DNA of 64,000 nucleotides from Verrucolacustris abundans (GCA_965194535.1 OZ239145.1:1860001-1924000), one strand, 5' to 3'. Shown: positions 43,153-52,929, counted from the first letter of the stretch. Translations and numbers: made by a program. Notes: a model not told the origin generated them from the letters alone.

Positions 43153-44381
43153 CGTTTTGGTTCGGCTGTGTTTGTCTTTTTTTTCTCTGCCTTCGTGGCT
43201 GGTTTGTTCTTTTTTGTTTCAGAACCTGACACAGACCAACCTGGATCTAATACCATATCTCCCCCCTCCCCTCGACGAATCGAGTCTAATACATCCCGTA
43301 CAGCTGGACTGGGGACCCGATTCGATTTGCCATAGGACATAAGTATTCCGATCGCATTCATCATTCGTGCCCGCGGATGTATGTGACTTCGGGCATCCTT
43401 GCTGGCTTGGAGCCAGATATCCTCAGCACGATCGGTATTTCCAAGTAGGATCCAAGCATTGGCAATTGCTGCCGAGGCTACAGGCCGGAATACAAGCGGA
43501 ACCCGTTTTGCATCTTGCTCTGCAAGAGTTAAGACCGATTTAGCTTCCTCAATCTCCCCTAGGCCCTGCAGGCCCTGAGCCACTTCTGCCAAAAGAACAA
43601 TCCGATCCTCAATCTGGTATGGGGTAGCCTTCACATCCTCAATTACAGAGTCAATTAAAGGCCGTAGGGTTGCCTTTTCATCCCATCGAGTCCCCCGGGA
43701 AACAATCTTACAAAGGGAGAAAGGCCGATCCCCTGGGTATCCAGCATTGGCCGAGGATATTGCACGTGAGATCCATGCCTGAGCCTCCTGTCTTTGGCCC
43801 GAATCTCCTGCCTGTTCGGCACGATGCAACATGGCGCTGATAGCACGAGGATATCCGATTGCGGCATCCTGACTGCTTTGCTCACCCTTCCATATCTTTT
43901 CCGCTAAAAGAGCTGCCTCAGCCTTCGATAAGACATCACCAGGAGGTAGTTTTTTGAGTAACCCCTCGGCCTTCCTATCCCCTTGGCTCCAGTATACGTA
44001 CGGGACCCGCTCATGCTCAATGCGACCTGTCCAATCCACTCTATCTTTTATCATCTCTTCGGCTCTTTTCCCAAGAAGTTTGGCAGATTTGGCATCACCC
44101 TGGTGGTAGGCTTCGACAGCGGAACGATAAACAGCCAATGCAATTCTGCGCTCATTAGGCAGGGATACATTTAGAACTTCTTGAAAGTAACCCTGCTCTG
44201 ATGTTTGATCGATCCAACTGGCGATAACCTTCGCCTTCGCGTCATCATCCCCAGTAATTTTATCAAACCACAAGGTTACCTCCTTTGAGGCAACGGGGAT
44301 AGGCTGAGGCGCGATACTATTTTTTTTTGCGCAACCTGAAAAGAATATCAGGCCTGTGGCTAATAAGAACAATAGGTACAT
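43149..44381 (-). CDS. Lipoprotein with TPR-like helical repeats
   Basis: The 410-residue protein has a lipobox (IFFSGCAKK, Cys17) and then Ala/Leu-rich helical repeats resembling tetratricopeptide units (YHQGDAKSAKLLGKRAEEMI, GLGEIEEAKSVLTLAEQDA, GNTDRAEDIWLQAS). The tail is Lys/Thr-rich (KKNKPATKAEKKKTNTAEPK). It is probably an envelope scaffold. It is downstream of, and on the same strand as, the secreted protein gene, with an intrinsic terminator between them. Confidence 0.7.
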   Translation of the reverse strand: MYLLFLLATGLIFFSGCAKKNSIAPQPIPVASKEVTLWFDKITGDDDAKAKVIASWIDQTSEQGYFQEVLNVSLPNERRIALAVYRSAVEAYHQGDAKSAKLLGKRAEEMIKDRVDWTGRIEHERVPYVYWSQGDRKAEGLLKKLPPGDVLSKAEAALLAEKIWKGEQSSQDAAIGYPRAISAMLHRAEQAGDSGQRQEAQAWISRAISSANAGYPGDRPFSLCKIVSRGTRWDEKATLRPLIDSVIEDVKATPYQIEDRIVLLAEVAQGLQGLGEIEEAKSVLTLAEQDAKRVPLVFRPVASAAIANAWILLGNTDRAEDIWLQASKDARSHIHPRARMMNAIGILMSYGKSNRVPSPAVRDVLDSIRRGEGGDMVLDPGWSVSGSETKKNKPATKAEKKKTNTAEPKR

Positions 44382-44390
44382 TCTGGATTA

Positions 44391-44429
44391 AAAGAAAACG
44401 AGCGGGTCAGATATTCTGACCCGCTCGTT
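44391..44429 (-). terminator. Intrinsic terminator after the 640-residue secreted-protein gene
   Basis: A perfect 15-pair stem with a 3-base loop spans 44397-44429 (core GAGCGGGTCAGA and its complement). On the minus strand it is followed by TTTTCTTT. It would end transcripts of the gene at 44453-46375 before the lipoprotein gene. The stem contains GGGTCAGA, shared with the 61-bp-period repeats. Confidence 0.8.
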
Positions 44430-44452
44430 CTCAAATTAGATAAAACTACTGT

Positions 44453-46375
44453 TTAGAGAGGCAAAATGCGGCAGTAGACCTTACCAACTGAGCTACTGAT
44501 TTCACGATCCACATTTGCACCCGCACCAACTACCGTTTCGATCGATGTGTATCGAACGTTCTTTGTAGACTTTTCTACCGAGTAGCTAATACCACTCTCC
44601 GCAAAGAACCGAACGTATGTTTTTCCGGCTGAGGTGTATAGGTTCACAGTTGGTTGCGCAACGTTCGCAGCAGTGGAAAGAGTCCCGATCGTGTCGAGGA
44701 CGCTCCAACCACTGAGCCAATTGTTATCCTTCATCGCACCGCGGAAATCCACAGCCGTGAAGAAGGTATCATTCAATGTCGTGCGTACATTTGTACCGTT
44801 AGACCGCTCATCAACACCACTTTTCAGGCGAAGATCCACATTGGACAAGCGACCCGTATTCACAAAGATCTGGTTGTCTTTAGCGGCACTAAACACATTG
44901 CCTGTATCAGCGTTAACTATAGTAGTTACAGCTGTGCTGTTGTTATTACCATCTTTCACAATCACACCAGATGGGGCAGTCACAGTGAATGTAGAGCTAC
45001 GGATGAATCCGTCCCTATCAGGGGCGGCTCCAGTCCCGATGCCATCAAATCCACCAGAGGTGCGGGTCGTTGTGAAACGTGCATCAGCTGTTGAATTGAT
45101 AAGATATGGAGCAGTCGTTGTTTTGAACTCTGTATAGATTGCGTTTAATACACGACCACCTGCCTTATCCTTGAAGTTTGAACCACCCTGAAGAGTAGAG
45201 TATCCGCCAGTGATTTCCAAGGCTCCCTCGCCAATGGCCGACCAGTTAGCCATGGTGAAGACAGACTGAGGTAATGACGTAGCACCGTCTGGGCCGTCAA
45301 ATTCACCCATATTATCGCCATGGTTCGCAATGTTACGACCAGTGGTTCCCAATCCAGTGCCACGGGCACCAGTAGCCGTATTGTTCTGCATAGTTACTGC
45401 AAACTGGGTTCTGCCACGATAACCCTCGTCGTAGTCAAAGCAGTCGTCACCGCCGAAAAGACCAGCGACGTATTTCGTATCGACGCAACCACCGAAATGC
45501 TCGAAGTCGTCGTCTGCATTGTTGAACACCTCAACAAACTCAATCGTGGTGCCGCGGCCCACACCGCCAGTCGTCAAACCATTGATTTCATTGTTGGGCG
45601 AAAGGACGAAGCCACCATAACGGATGGACATAAATCGGATCACACCACTGCAATCTTCATCATCAATACCACCGTATACACCACCACTGAAACTACCAGC
45701 TACGCCGTAGTCAGTTCCATCGATGGCTTGGAAGCCTTCAATATAGTTTGATCCACGTCCCTTAACGATATTGCCAGATGCGTCTGTACCAGGAGCCCCA
45801 ACGGTAGCATCAGGAGTACCAGAAGCATTAGCGGCGCCGATACCTACGCGGGCTTTGCCTAGAACAATTAGGCCACCGAAAGCAGTGTCAATGGAGTGCA
45901 CTGCAGTTCCATTGAAACGAGCGGGATTAGGTACGCCACCCGTATTGTCACCATTTTGTGACGCGGGAACGGTAGAAACGCCTCCGGGGACGTTCGGATC
46001 ATCAATACAAGTCATTATGATCGGAGTCTCAGACGTACCATTGGCGATTAATTTAGCACCACGAGTGATGATCAATGATCCAGGATTGGCGGGGTCAAGC
46101 TTCCCTGTACCACCTGAAGTTTTCTGCTCACCACGGACAATTGTACCGGGCTCGATTGTCAAAACAGCTGGAGCCTCAATAAAGGTCAGGTTGTTCAGAA
46201 TATATACATTGTTAGCTGTCCACCTTTGATCTGTGTTGATCATGGTAACTTTGCCAGCGAGAGGTCCACTGGTGCGGACGTTGTTGCCAGGGATATCGTT
46301 AACGTTGATAAAGTTGGCAGCTTGGACAGCGCCAGCCATCAACACGGTGGTCAGTATAATTGTTGCTTTTTTCAT
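44453..46375 (-). CDS. Large secreted surface protein with FDYDEGY motif
   Basis: The 640-residue protein has a signal peptide (TTVLMAGAVQA) and a beta-rich body of repeated short strands (ANNVYILNNLTFIEAPAVLT, SLIITRGAKLIANGTSETPI). A conserved acidic core reads DDDFEHFGGCVDTKYVAGLF, GDDCFDYDEGYRGRTQF. This combination is seen in a broad family of secreted proteins found near TonB receptors in several phyla; function is unknown and the acidic core may bind metal. Five Cys residues could form disulfides. AAAGGA precedes the ATG. Confidence 0.65.
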   Translation of the reverse strand: MKKATIILTTVLMAGAVQAANFINVNDIPGNNVRTSGPLAGKVTMINTDQRWTANNVYILNNLTFIEAPAVLTIEPGTIVRGEQKTSGGTGKLDPANPGSLIITRGAKLIANGTSETPIIMTCIDDPNVPGGVSTVPASQNGDNTGGVPNPARFNGTAVHSIDTAFGGLIVLGKARVGIGAANASGTPDATVGAPGTDASGNIVKGRGSNYIEGFQAIDGTDYGVAGSFSGGVYGGIDDEDCSGVIRFMSIRYGGFVLSPNNEINGLTTGGVGRGTTIEFVEVFNNADDDFEHFGGCVDTKYVAGLFGGDDCFDYDEGYRGRTQFAVTMQNNTATGARGTGLGTTGRNIANHGDNMGEFDGPDGATSLPQSVFTMANWSAIGEGALEITGGYSTLQGGSNFKDKAGGRVLNAIYTEFKTTTAPYLINSTADARFTTTRTSGGFDGIGTGAAPDRDGFIRSSTFTVTAPSGVIVKDGNNNSTAVTTIVNADTGNVFSAAKDNQIFVNTGRLSNVDLRLKSGVDERSNGTNVRTTLNDTFFTAVDFRGAMKDNNWLSGWSVLDTIGTLSTAANVAQPTVNLYTSAGKTYVRFFAESGISYSVEKSTKNVRYTSIETVVGAGANVDREISSSVGKVYCRILPL

Positions 46376-46415
46376 ATGATTTATTCCTTTATGTGTGGTT
46401 GATTGTCCTTGTTGA

Positions 46416-47126
46416 TTAAGAGTTTTTGCGAAAGCGGCGCAGCGCGATCAAGCCGGATGCGCCGAGGATAAGCAATGACAGGGAGGAAGGCTCGGGCACA
46501 GCGACTGTGCTGCTTGTGACAGCCTGAGAGGTTACGATGCTACCATCTGCACTCACACCACCAACCCAAAACCCAGGTGTATTGCCGAAAGTTAACCCAG
46601 CTCCACCTGCAGTACTTAGCTCGACAAACGAGTCCTTGGAGTAGATCGAGTTAGCCGTTGCGAAATTAGCGGCAGCCTGAAAGACGATCCACTCTGTGCC
46701 AGCACTAACGTCGGAGAAGCTGTTCCTGTTCGACATCAAAACTAGCAAGTTTTGACCTGCGAACTGGCCAGGAGCGTTTGGATTGATTACAGGCCACTGC
46801 TCGGGCTCTAACGCATCAGGGCTAGGCGCACTGCCCACAGACACAGTAAACATCGACCCGCCATTGTTGAGGAGAGTAGAATCTACATTGAAGCTGTGTG
46901 CCGCACGGAAATTGCTAGCGATGTCAGCCACAGTCCACGGACCACCAACGTAGGATGATGGAGTTGCGCTACCTAGATTTCCGAACCAGCCGTAGCCAGT
47001 AAATGCGCTTCCTGTACTGGAATTAAGGTCACTGACGATATCCAGTCGAAGGTTAATGTCTTCAGCCGAGCCAATTGAGGCCAAGGCGATCATGGCAAGA
47101 GCCACTGTTTGGATTGTTTTTTTCAT
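46416..47126 (-). CDS. PEP-CTERM protein
   Basis: The 236-residue protein has a signal peptide (ALAMIALASIGSAE) and a C-terminal sorting signal (VPEPSSLSLLILGASGLIAL followed by RRFRKNS), which an exosortase would cleave for surface anchoring; no exosortase is in the window. The body (residues 22-200) contains a segment LLVLMSNRNSFSDVSAGTEW resembling the two neighbouring surface proteins. AAAGGAG lies upstream. Exact role unknown. Confidence 0.8.
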   Translation of the reverse strand: MKKTIQTVALAMIALASIGSAEDINLRLDIVSDLNSSTGSAFTGYGWFGNLGSATPSSYVGGPWTVADIASNFRAAHSFNVDSTLLNNGGSMFTVSVGSAPSPDALEPEQWPVINPNAPGQFAGQNLLVLMSNRNSFSDVSAGTEWIVFQAAANFATANSIYSKDSFVELSTAGGAGLTFGNTPGFWVGGVSADGSIVTSQAVTSSTVAVPEPSSLSLLILGASGLIALRRFRKNS

Positions 47127-47161
47127 TTTGGTAATGCTCCTTTATTGTTGATTTCTTATGT

Positions 47162-47869
47162 TTACGAATTGTATTTACTGAATTTTTTACGAAGAGAAAA
47201 AATACACAAACCTAAGGTCAAGAGCGCTGCTGAAGAGGGCTCAGGAATCGCCTCGAGCCTTAGAGCCCCTGCAGTGCTGGTGTCACCAGCAATCAAGCTG
47301 TAGGCACCTGAAGCTGCTAGGAATTCAAAGGGCAGCGAGGTCGTGGCCCCCTCACCGGATGCTCCGCCTCGTGGGAATGAGCCATTCTCCCACATTACTA
47401 CAGCAAACTCAGCTAAGGCCCCTGCCCCAGCGAATTCACTTAGGGATGAACGGTTGAATACCCCCATTACGATGGGATACGTCGCGGTAGCAATCGTTTC
47501 GGCAGTATAATTATCAAGTACCGTTGTGTGATCAGCCGCAAAGGAGACTAGATAATCACTACCTTCCTCGCTCCAAAGAGCGGTGTCAAAGGCGCTAAAA
47601 CCGCCAGCCGAGCTAAAAGCAGTAAACACCTGTCCAGCAGATGTATATCCACCGAATTCGGTCTGCAGATTAGCCAGAGTTTTGCCTTTGAATGCACCCA
47701 TAACCAAGAGAGTCGAGCTACTGCCGACAAGGTCTACACCAGCACTGCTCACAATCGTATCGACAGTATCTAGGTTAACAGTCAAGTTCTCGGCACTAGC
47801 CTGGTTCACCGAAATCAACCAAGCTAGTGAAAGGAGCCCGGTAGCAAGTTTTGCATTTAATTTAGTCAT
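47162..47869 (-). CDS. PEP-CTERM protein
   Basis: The 235-residue protein has a signal peptide (LSLAWLISVNQASAE), a beta-rich body with TAETIATATYPIVMGVFNRS, and the tail IPEPSSAALLTLGLCIFSLR plus KKFSKYNS, a PEP-CTERM anchor signal. It aligns loosely along its length with the PEP-CTERM protein at 46416 and with the N-terminus of the protein at 49454. It is part of a same-strand run of secreted-protein genes, each with its own ribosome-binding site. Confidence 0.8.
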   Translation of the reverse strand: MTKLNAKLATGLLSLAWLISVNQASAENLTVNLDTVDTIVSSAGVDLVGSSSTLLVMGAFKGKTLANLQTEFGGYTSAGQVFTAFSSAGGFSAFDTALWSEEGSDYLVSFAADHTTVLDNYTAETIATATYPIVMGVFNRSSLSEFAGAGALAEFAVVMWENGSFPRGGASGEGATTSLPFEFLAASGAYSLIAGDTSTAGALRLEAIPEPSSAALLTLGLCIFSLRKKFSKYNS

Positions 47870-47898
47870 TATTATAACCTCGATTTATTAGGTAGTAA

Positions 47899-48993
47899 TT
47901 ACTCCGATGCGTCGGCTGATGTCTCTAGACCGAGAAATTTCGTCACTGCACCAGCACGCTTGACAAGCATTGCATCAGATTCACCAACGGTGACTGTATT
48001 TTGGTCGGCACCAGTCCGAAGTACAGATAGGCGCCACTTGTTTACTCCACCTTGAGTGTAGTAGAAATACTTGCGAGCCACATTGCTGTCCATGAGCGTA
48101 AACTCGTCTGCACTGCCTGCTGACGATGCACCTACAGCTCCTGATTTAAGAATCAAGCCGCTCACAGGCGCTGAGCCGAGGAGATCAGCAATCGTTACGG
48201 ATCTGTTTTGGGGATTGGCAACTAAAGTGAAGGTGCTATCCAAGCTTACAATGTTTCGCGTCGGACGGGCTTCCCCTGCCAAGTTGAAATTCAGAGCGGT
48301 TGTGTTCCCGTTTTGCACAGCGAACCCAGAACCTGTTCCCACTTGGATGTGCTGACGATCGACCCCGTCAGTCCGTGTTGCCGCCGCCCTCCACCCCATA
48401 CCCCCTTGAGACGCTGAGTTTTTGAAGAAGTAGTAGGCAATTACCCCGCTGGAGTTAAGAACTCCGATGCGTGTAGCAGATCCTGCCGAGGCACCTGCGG
48501 TGAGGCCTTTAGCCGCAACCTCTGATGCCGTAGTACCAAACAAGGTTCCGATCGTCCAATCCTTGCGAAGGATAAAGGTAGTTGCGTTGTCCAATGCTGG
48601 CAGGGTGCCGACTACCGTGGCCGTTCTGCCACTAATGGAAGAGATCTTTTTAATAAGGCCAACGTAAGCACCGGAGGTAAATTCAACAATGTAGCTGTTG
48701 TCAGATGTACCAAGAGTGGATGGCACAATACCCGAAAAGATAGCGTCAGCATCAGCCGTGAATTGGGTAGCCCCCGATGAAACGGCAGCACTTAAACGAC
48801 CTTCACCAATGGTAGGCCGGCAGACATTGAGCCCGACAAAGCGTTGTCCAGCGATTCCACCAGAGCTGGCGACTACGGTCACAGGGACCAGAAGGCTGGG
48901 TTTAGCGATATCTGCAGCGTTTCCGTGCAGAGGAAGTGCGACGACTAGTGCGGCAACGCCGCGCAATAAGTTAGTTGTTATTTTATTTCTCAT
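47899..48993 (-). CDS. Secreted protein, TIGR02597-like family
   Basis: The 364-residue protein starts at 48993 (MRNKITTNLLRG), with AAAGGAG seven bases before it, and has a signal peptide ending at about HGNAA. Its mid-region reads FILRKDWTIGTLFG, then SAGSATRIGVLNSSGV, YYFFKNSASQGGMGWRAA, and a repeat of the same kind later. This pattern matches the protein at 51859. I believe it is the uncharacterised verrucomicrobial TIGR02597 family, but this is from memory and unsure. Confidence 0.6.
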   Translation of the reverse strand: MRNKITTNLLRGVAALVVALPLHGNAADIAKPSLLVPVTVVASSGGIAGQRFVGLNVCRPTIGEGRLSAAVSSGATQFTADADAIFSGIVPSTLGTSDNSYIVEFTSGAYVGLIKKISSISGRTATVVGTLPALDNATTFILRKDWTIGTLFGTTASEVAAKGLTAGASAGSATRIGVLNSSGVIAYYFFKNSASQGGMGWRAAATRTDGVDRQHIQVGTGSGFAVQNGNTTALNFNLAGEARPTRNIVSLDSTFTLVANPQNRSVTIADLLGSAPVSGLILKSGAVGASSAGSADEFTLMDSNVARKYFYYTQGGVNKWRLSVLRTGADQNTVTVGESDAMLVKRAGAVTKFLGLETSADASE

Positions 48994-49453
48994 GGATACT
49001 CCTTTGGTTATGTTTTTATTGTTACGAAATTCCGATTGCATATGAAATTACTGCCACGGAGTTTTTTTTAATCAAGGGGCAGATTGTTACGATTTGGTGA
49101 CAGAAATCACTTACTTTAGCTGTTTATCAACACTTTGCGTATTTTCGATCCCCTTTGGCACGAGAATGCCATATTTTGAATTTCCGATTTTCTGATTTTT
49201 AAAAACAAGTTGAATAAAAAAATTCAGAAGCCGGTGCAGCGGGCTAGAAGCTTTCTGCTCGGTGACCTTGTCCAATTCGCTACGTCAATTCAGGCTGGGA
49301 TAAGATTCCCCGATTGAACTTGCGTGTGACAATTTGATGTCAAACGCCTGGTCCGGTTGAATTCCAGATTTGAGGTGCTTAGTATACTCTATGTCTTCGA
49401 CATATTCCCCTAACAAGCCCCAAGCCACTTTTGCGGGGGATGTAGAAGATGAG
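48994..49453. other. Divergent intergenic region, no gene seen
   Basis: These 460 bases separate the minus-strand run from the plus-strand He_PIG gene. They are AT-rich around 49060-49220 and have a TGTGACAATTTGAT at 49325, but no clear -35/-10 pair, hairpin or repeat. The He_PIG frame can start as early as 49370. Confidence 0.4.
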
Positions 49454-51859
49454 ATGAAAAAAGACTATAAACGAACTGAAGCAGGTTTGTTAGCGAGCGC
49501 TTTTGGTTCCTCCATTTCGATTTTAGTTATGACAGCATTCCTATCTCTTTCGTCCATGCCTGCCCAAGCTGTGACATGCGCCGTTCAGTTAGAATTTGAA
49601 AATTCGGTGACATTGGCTGATGCAACAACCCCCACAAGCACAGGATTTGCTGTCTGGGTGGGCACATTTAAGGACCGTACAACATCACAAGTCGCTAGCC
49701 TCATCTTTAGTACAGATGTTGCTACGAATCGAACTGCGATCCTAAATGCTTTTAGCCTTTTCGCCTCAACATCTGTAAGCGACAACGATGGCTTCATTTC
49801 AAGATCTTTGTCAGCCGACCTAGGCACTGTGACCACTTCATCCGCAACAAGTCCATTTTATGTTTTAGTTGCAAACAACGCGCTCATCACCGCAGCCACT
49901 CAGTTTGGTATTTTTCTACACACGGGGGGAGGCGGGTTCGATTCGGTTGTATTTCCCGCCAATGATATCAGTGTGTCGTCTTTTGACATATCTCCATCTT
50001 TTAATCTAGCAGTTGCGACGGCTGTTTTTGGGGCGCAGGATGCGACTGGTGATGGTGTGTTCATCTTGGGTGACTTGTCCAAAAGTAGTGGGATCACGAG
50101 CTCCTCTACAGCCACCTTCAATGTGGGCGTACTAGATCAAGAATTCACAATTCAAACCAACTTCGGTGCGGATGATTTTCAAATTTTGGCTGGAAGCCTT
50201 CCGGCTGGATTTAACCTAAATACCGCTACTGGAGTGTTGACTGGTACGGCGGCCTCCTCAGGCACTGTCAATCTAACCATCCGAGCCACCAACTCACGAT
50301 CTTCAGTACAATCAGATCAAAACCTAACACTAAATCTCGTTGGTGGACTTAGTATAAATAGCGAGCTGACTGTTGAGGCGGTAAGGGGGAAAACATTTTC
50401 CTACTCAATCACCGCAAATGAAGCCCCCGACTCGTTTGGTGCAACCATTCCTGCAAATGCTTCTTCATGGCTGTCCCGAATCGGAGACGCCTTATCAGGC
50501 ACGCCCCCCGCTGGTCAAACTGCCATTGATGTGCCTATTTCAGCGACCAAGGGTGGCACTACAGACAACAAAACTTTGCGAATTAATTTTCGGAATCCAA
50601 CACTGACCGGGCCAGGGAACATAACCAAACGGCTAGGAGAAGCTGTGAGCTACCCGCTGACTCTTGAGGCTGGCGTGACAGGCGTTTTTTCTGCAACCGG
50701 CTTGCCCTATGGCCTTTCGATCGATCCATCCACAGGGACAATTTCAGGAAGGGCTGTTGCTGCAGATGGGACGGCCGATACAAGTGATTGTGGCGTCAAA
50801 GAGGTCACCGTTAAGCTATTTGACTCAAACACCAACGAACTGACTACCTTCTCTTTTGCGATAACCTTGCAAACGAAGCTGCCGGAGATTTCCTCCGTAG
50901 GACCGATTGTGGGTAGCGTACGCAATTCACTTTCCTACCCAATCACTATAAGCTCGCCAGAGGCGACTGTTTCGAATGGGTTAACACTTGTGCCTACGGA
51001 AGACGCAAACTATCGATTATTGCAAAATATTGGGCTCTCTTTTGCAAACGGCATCATCTCCGGCACGCCACTTCGGTTTGCACAACCCTTCAATATTAAA
51101 CTTAAGGCTAATAATAGCTCCTCTGGCGCTCTAGGTGCCGGCATTGGAAATGAGGTCGAAATTGAAATCGATATAGACAATTCTCTGCCGGCACACTCAC
51201 CCGCAAATCGTCAAAAAATTTATACGTCTGTTGGCGTTCCATTTAGATACACTTATGATTCAGCGAACAACGCAACTGAAGTTGTGGTGAGCGGTTCTCT
51301 GCCCCCTGGCATTTCATCGAGTTTAGGGCAAGGAAGCACGTCTGCACAGGTAACCTTTCAAGGATCTTGCACGAAAGCAGGCGAGTATGCTTTGACCTTT
51401 TCTCCTAGAAACACAACTCGGAACGGAGTTTTTCAAGCCCCCGCTAATGGTCCGATGTCAATTACAATTGTGGTCCTTCCTACTGCCACACGACCTGCGG
51501 TTGGAAGCGGGGCTTCGGGCACCTTTCGATACCGCCCGGGCCAACCGATCGCTCACTATATTTCTGGAAATCCAGCACCCTCTGGTGTCTTTTTTAGCGT
51601 TTCTGGACTGCCAGCAGGCCTTGCCTTGGAGCGAGCTAAAGATGTAGACAATAAAAATGTCGCCTCTGGCGCTTTTCAAACTGGTGACAGTTTGACTAAC
51701 GATGGGAACAGTAATGGATCTGCAGGAGGCGGCCAATTTGATGCAGGTCTAATATGGGGAACAGTGGACGCGTCGAAGCGAGGAATCTATCCTATAATGG
51801 TGTACGTGGCAACGCGTGCTGGAACTACAAAAACCACCCTAACCCTGGTGATTGAGTAA
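49454..51859 (+). CDS. Secreted He_PIG-type Ig-domain protein
   Basis: The protein of about 801 residues begins with a long signal (MKKDYKRTEAGLLASAFGSS to MPAQA). An N-terminal domain (about 35-205) resembles the nearby PEP-CTERM proteins. Several putative-Ig (He_PIG) repeats follow, marked by LPAGFNLNTATGVLTGTA, LPYGLSIDPSTGTISGRA, LPPGISSSLGQGSTS and LPAGLALERAKDV. It is probably a surface adhesin or binding protein. The frame starts at 49370; ATGs at 49391 and 49454 are options, the latter giving the best signal. It overlaps the next gene by one base. Confidence 0.72.
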   Translation: MKKDYKRTEAGLLASAFGSSISILVMTAFLSLSSMPAQAVTCAVQLEFENSVTLADATTPTSTGFAVWVGTFKDRTTSQVASLIFSTDVATNRTAILNAFSLFASTSVSDNDGFISRSLSADLGTVTTSSATSPFYVLVANNALITAATQFGIFLHTGGGGFDSVVFPANDISVSSFDISPSFNLAVATAVFGAQDATGDGVFILGDLSKSSGITSSSTATFNVGVLDQEFTIQTNFGADDFQILAGSLPAGFNLNTATGVLTGTAASSGTVNLTIRATNSRSSVQSDQNLTLNLVGGLSINSELTVEAVRGKTFSYSITANEAPDSFGATIPANASSWLSRIGDALSGTPPAGQTAIDVPISATKGGTTDNKTLRINFRNPTLTGPGNITKRLGEAVSYPLTLEAGVTGVFSATGLPYGLSIDPSTGTISGRAVAADGTADTSDCGVKEVTVKLFDSNTNELTTFSFAITLQTKLPEISSVGPIVGSVRNSLSYPITISSPEATVSNGLTLVPTEDANYRLLQNIGLSFANGIISGTPLRFAQPFNIKLKANNSSSGALGAGIGNEVEIEIDIDNSLPAHSPANRQKIYTSVGVPFRYTYDSANNATEVVVSGSLPPGISSSLGQGSTSAQVTFQGSCTKAGEYALTFSPRNTTRNGVFQAPANGPMSITIVVLPTATRPAVGSGASGTFRYRPGQPIAHYISGNPAPSGVFFSVSGLPAGLALERAKDVDNKNVASGAFQTGDSLTNDGNSNGSAGGGQFDAGLIWGTVDASKRGIYPIMVYVATRAGTTKTTLTLVIE

Positions 51860-52929
51860 TGAAAAAAATCTACCTCTCTCTTTTCCTCTTTACAGCGATG
51901 GCATGCAATTTCATGCCTTTGGGTGGCGTAGCTTGGAGTCAAACCGATCTGCCCGCCTTCCAGTTGGGCTCTGTAAATTGGAATTTACGTCCAGGCTGGA
52001 ATGCCGTCGGAATTCCTGTCGTCCGACCGGCGATTCTTCATGGAACGATCACTGGCCTCGATGCGGGAGGAGCCAAGTTGCAAATTACCTCCTTTGTGAC
52101 ATTGCCTGCCCAACCCTCCTCCTCTCCATGTTTTATCGAGATTTTGAGCTGCCCCAACGACCCAAGTTTAGCTGGGGAACGTTATGAAGTTGTCGAATCA
52201 AACCTTACCGACACCCAGATTGTCATAGAAAAGTCTGGCTTGAATACTCGCCTCGACCTGCCCGCCGCCTTGGTAGGATCTTCCTATGCCGTCCGCCCGC
52301 ACTGGACTATTCAAACTGCTTTGAAGGACTCAAAAGGCGTATTCGCGCTACAATCAGGCAAAACAGCTGGGTCGGCAGATCGGATTTCGATACCGCACTG
52401 CTCTCTCTACCCGGAGGGTCAGACTTGGTATTATAGAAGTGCTGTTCTTGGCAGGTCGGAAGGTTTACAGCCAACCGTGGCGCAGCGTGCGCCTTTTCTG
52501 CCCTACCCTGATCCTGTGATCCCCCCAGGACAAGGTTTGGTAGTCTATCGCCAAGGAAGACCCCTGCGACATGTAATCGCAGGAGAGGTCCGGCAAACAC
52601 TTTTCCGGAGGCCACTTCTGGCTGGCAACAATCTGGTAAGCTTGGGCCATGTTTCACACGGTAGTTTTGCCAAATTTTGCATGAATGCGGAAAACGGGTT
52701 TACAATTTCATCCAACACAACCAAGGGTGACAAACTGAAGATTTTGCACCGTGACATCTGGGACAGCTTCGTTCTTCGGCATAACCCCGCAGGCTTGCTT
52801 GAATGGAATGCCGAAAAGGTTTTTTATCCGATAGATCTGCAAAAAACAGATTTTATTGCCCCAGGAACAGCTTTTTTAATCGAGAAGCAGTCTCCAGATT
52901 TGGACTTTTCAATACCTCCTTTGCCATAG
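51859..52929 (+). CDS. Secreted protein, TIGR02597-like family (paralogue)
   Basis: The 356-residue protein has a signal peptide to about residue 30 and the pattern YAVRPHWTIQTALKD, TAGSADRISIPHCS, TWYYRSAVLGRS, which parallels the protein at 47899-48993 (FILRKDWTIG, SAGSATRIGV, YYFFKN). It is immediately downstream of, and probably cotranscribed with, the He_PIG gene; both are likely exported together. Function unknown. Confidence 0.6.
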   Translation: MKKIYLSLFLFTAMACNFMPLGGVAWSQTDLPAFQLGSVNWNLRPGWNAVGIPVVRPAILHGTITGLDAGGAKLQITSFVTLPAQPSSSPCFIEILSCPNDPSLAGERYEVVESNLTDTQIVIEKSGLNTRLDLPAALVGSSYAVRPHWTIQTALKDSKGVFALQSGKTAGSADRISIPHCSLYPEGQTWYYRSAVLGRSEGLQPTVAQRAPFLPYPDPVIPPGQGLVVYRQGRPLRHVIAGEVRQTLFRRPLLAGNNLVSLGHVSHGSFAKFCMNAENGFTISSNTTKGDKLKILHRDIWDSFVLRHNPAGLLEWNAEKVFYPIDLQKTDFIAPGTAFLIEKQSPDLDFSIPPLP

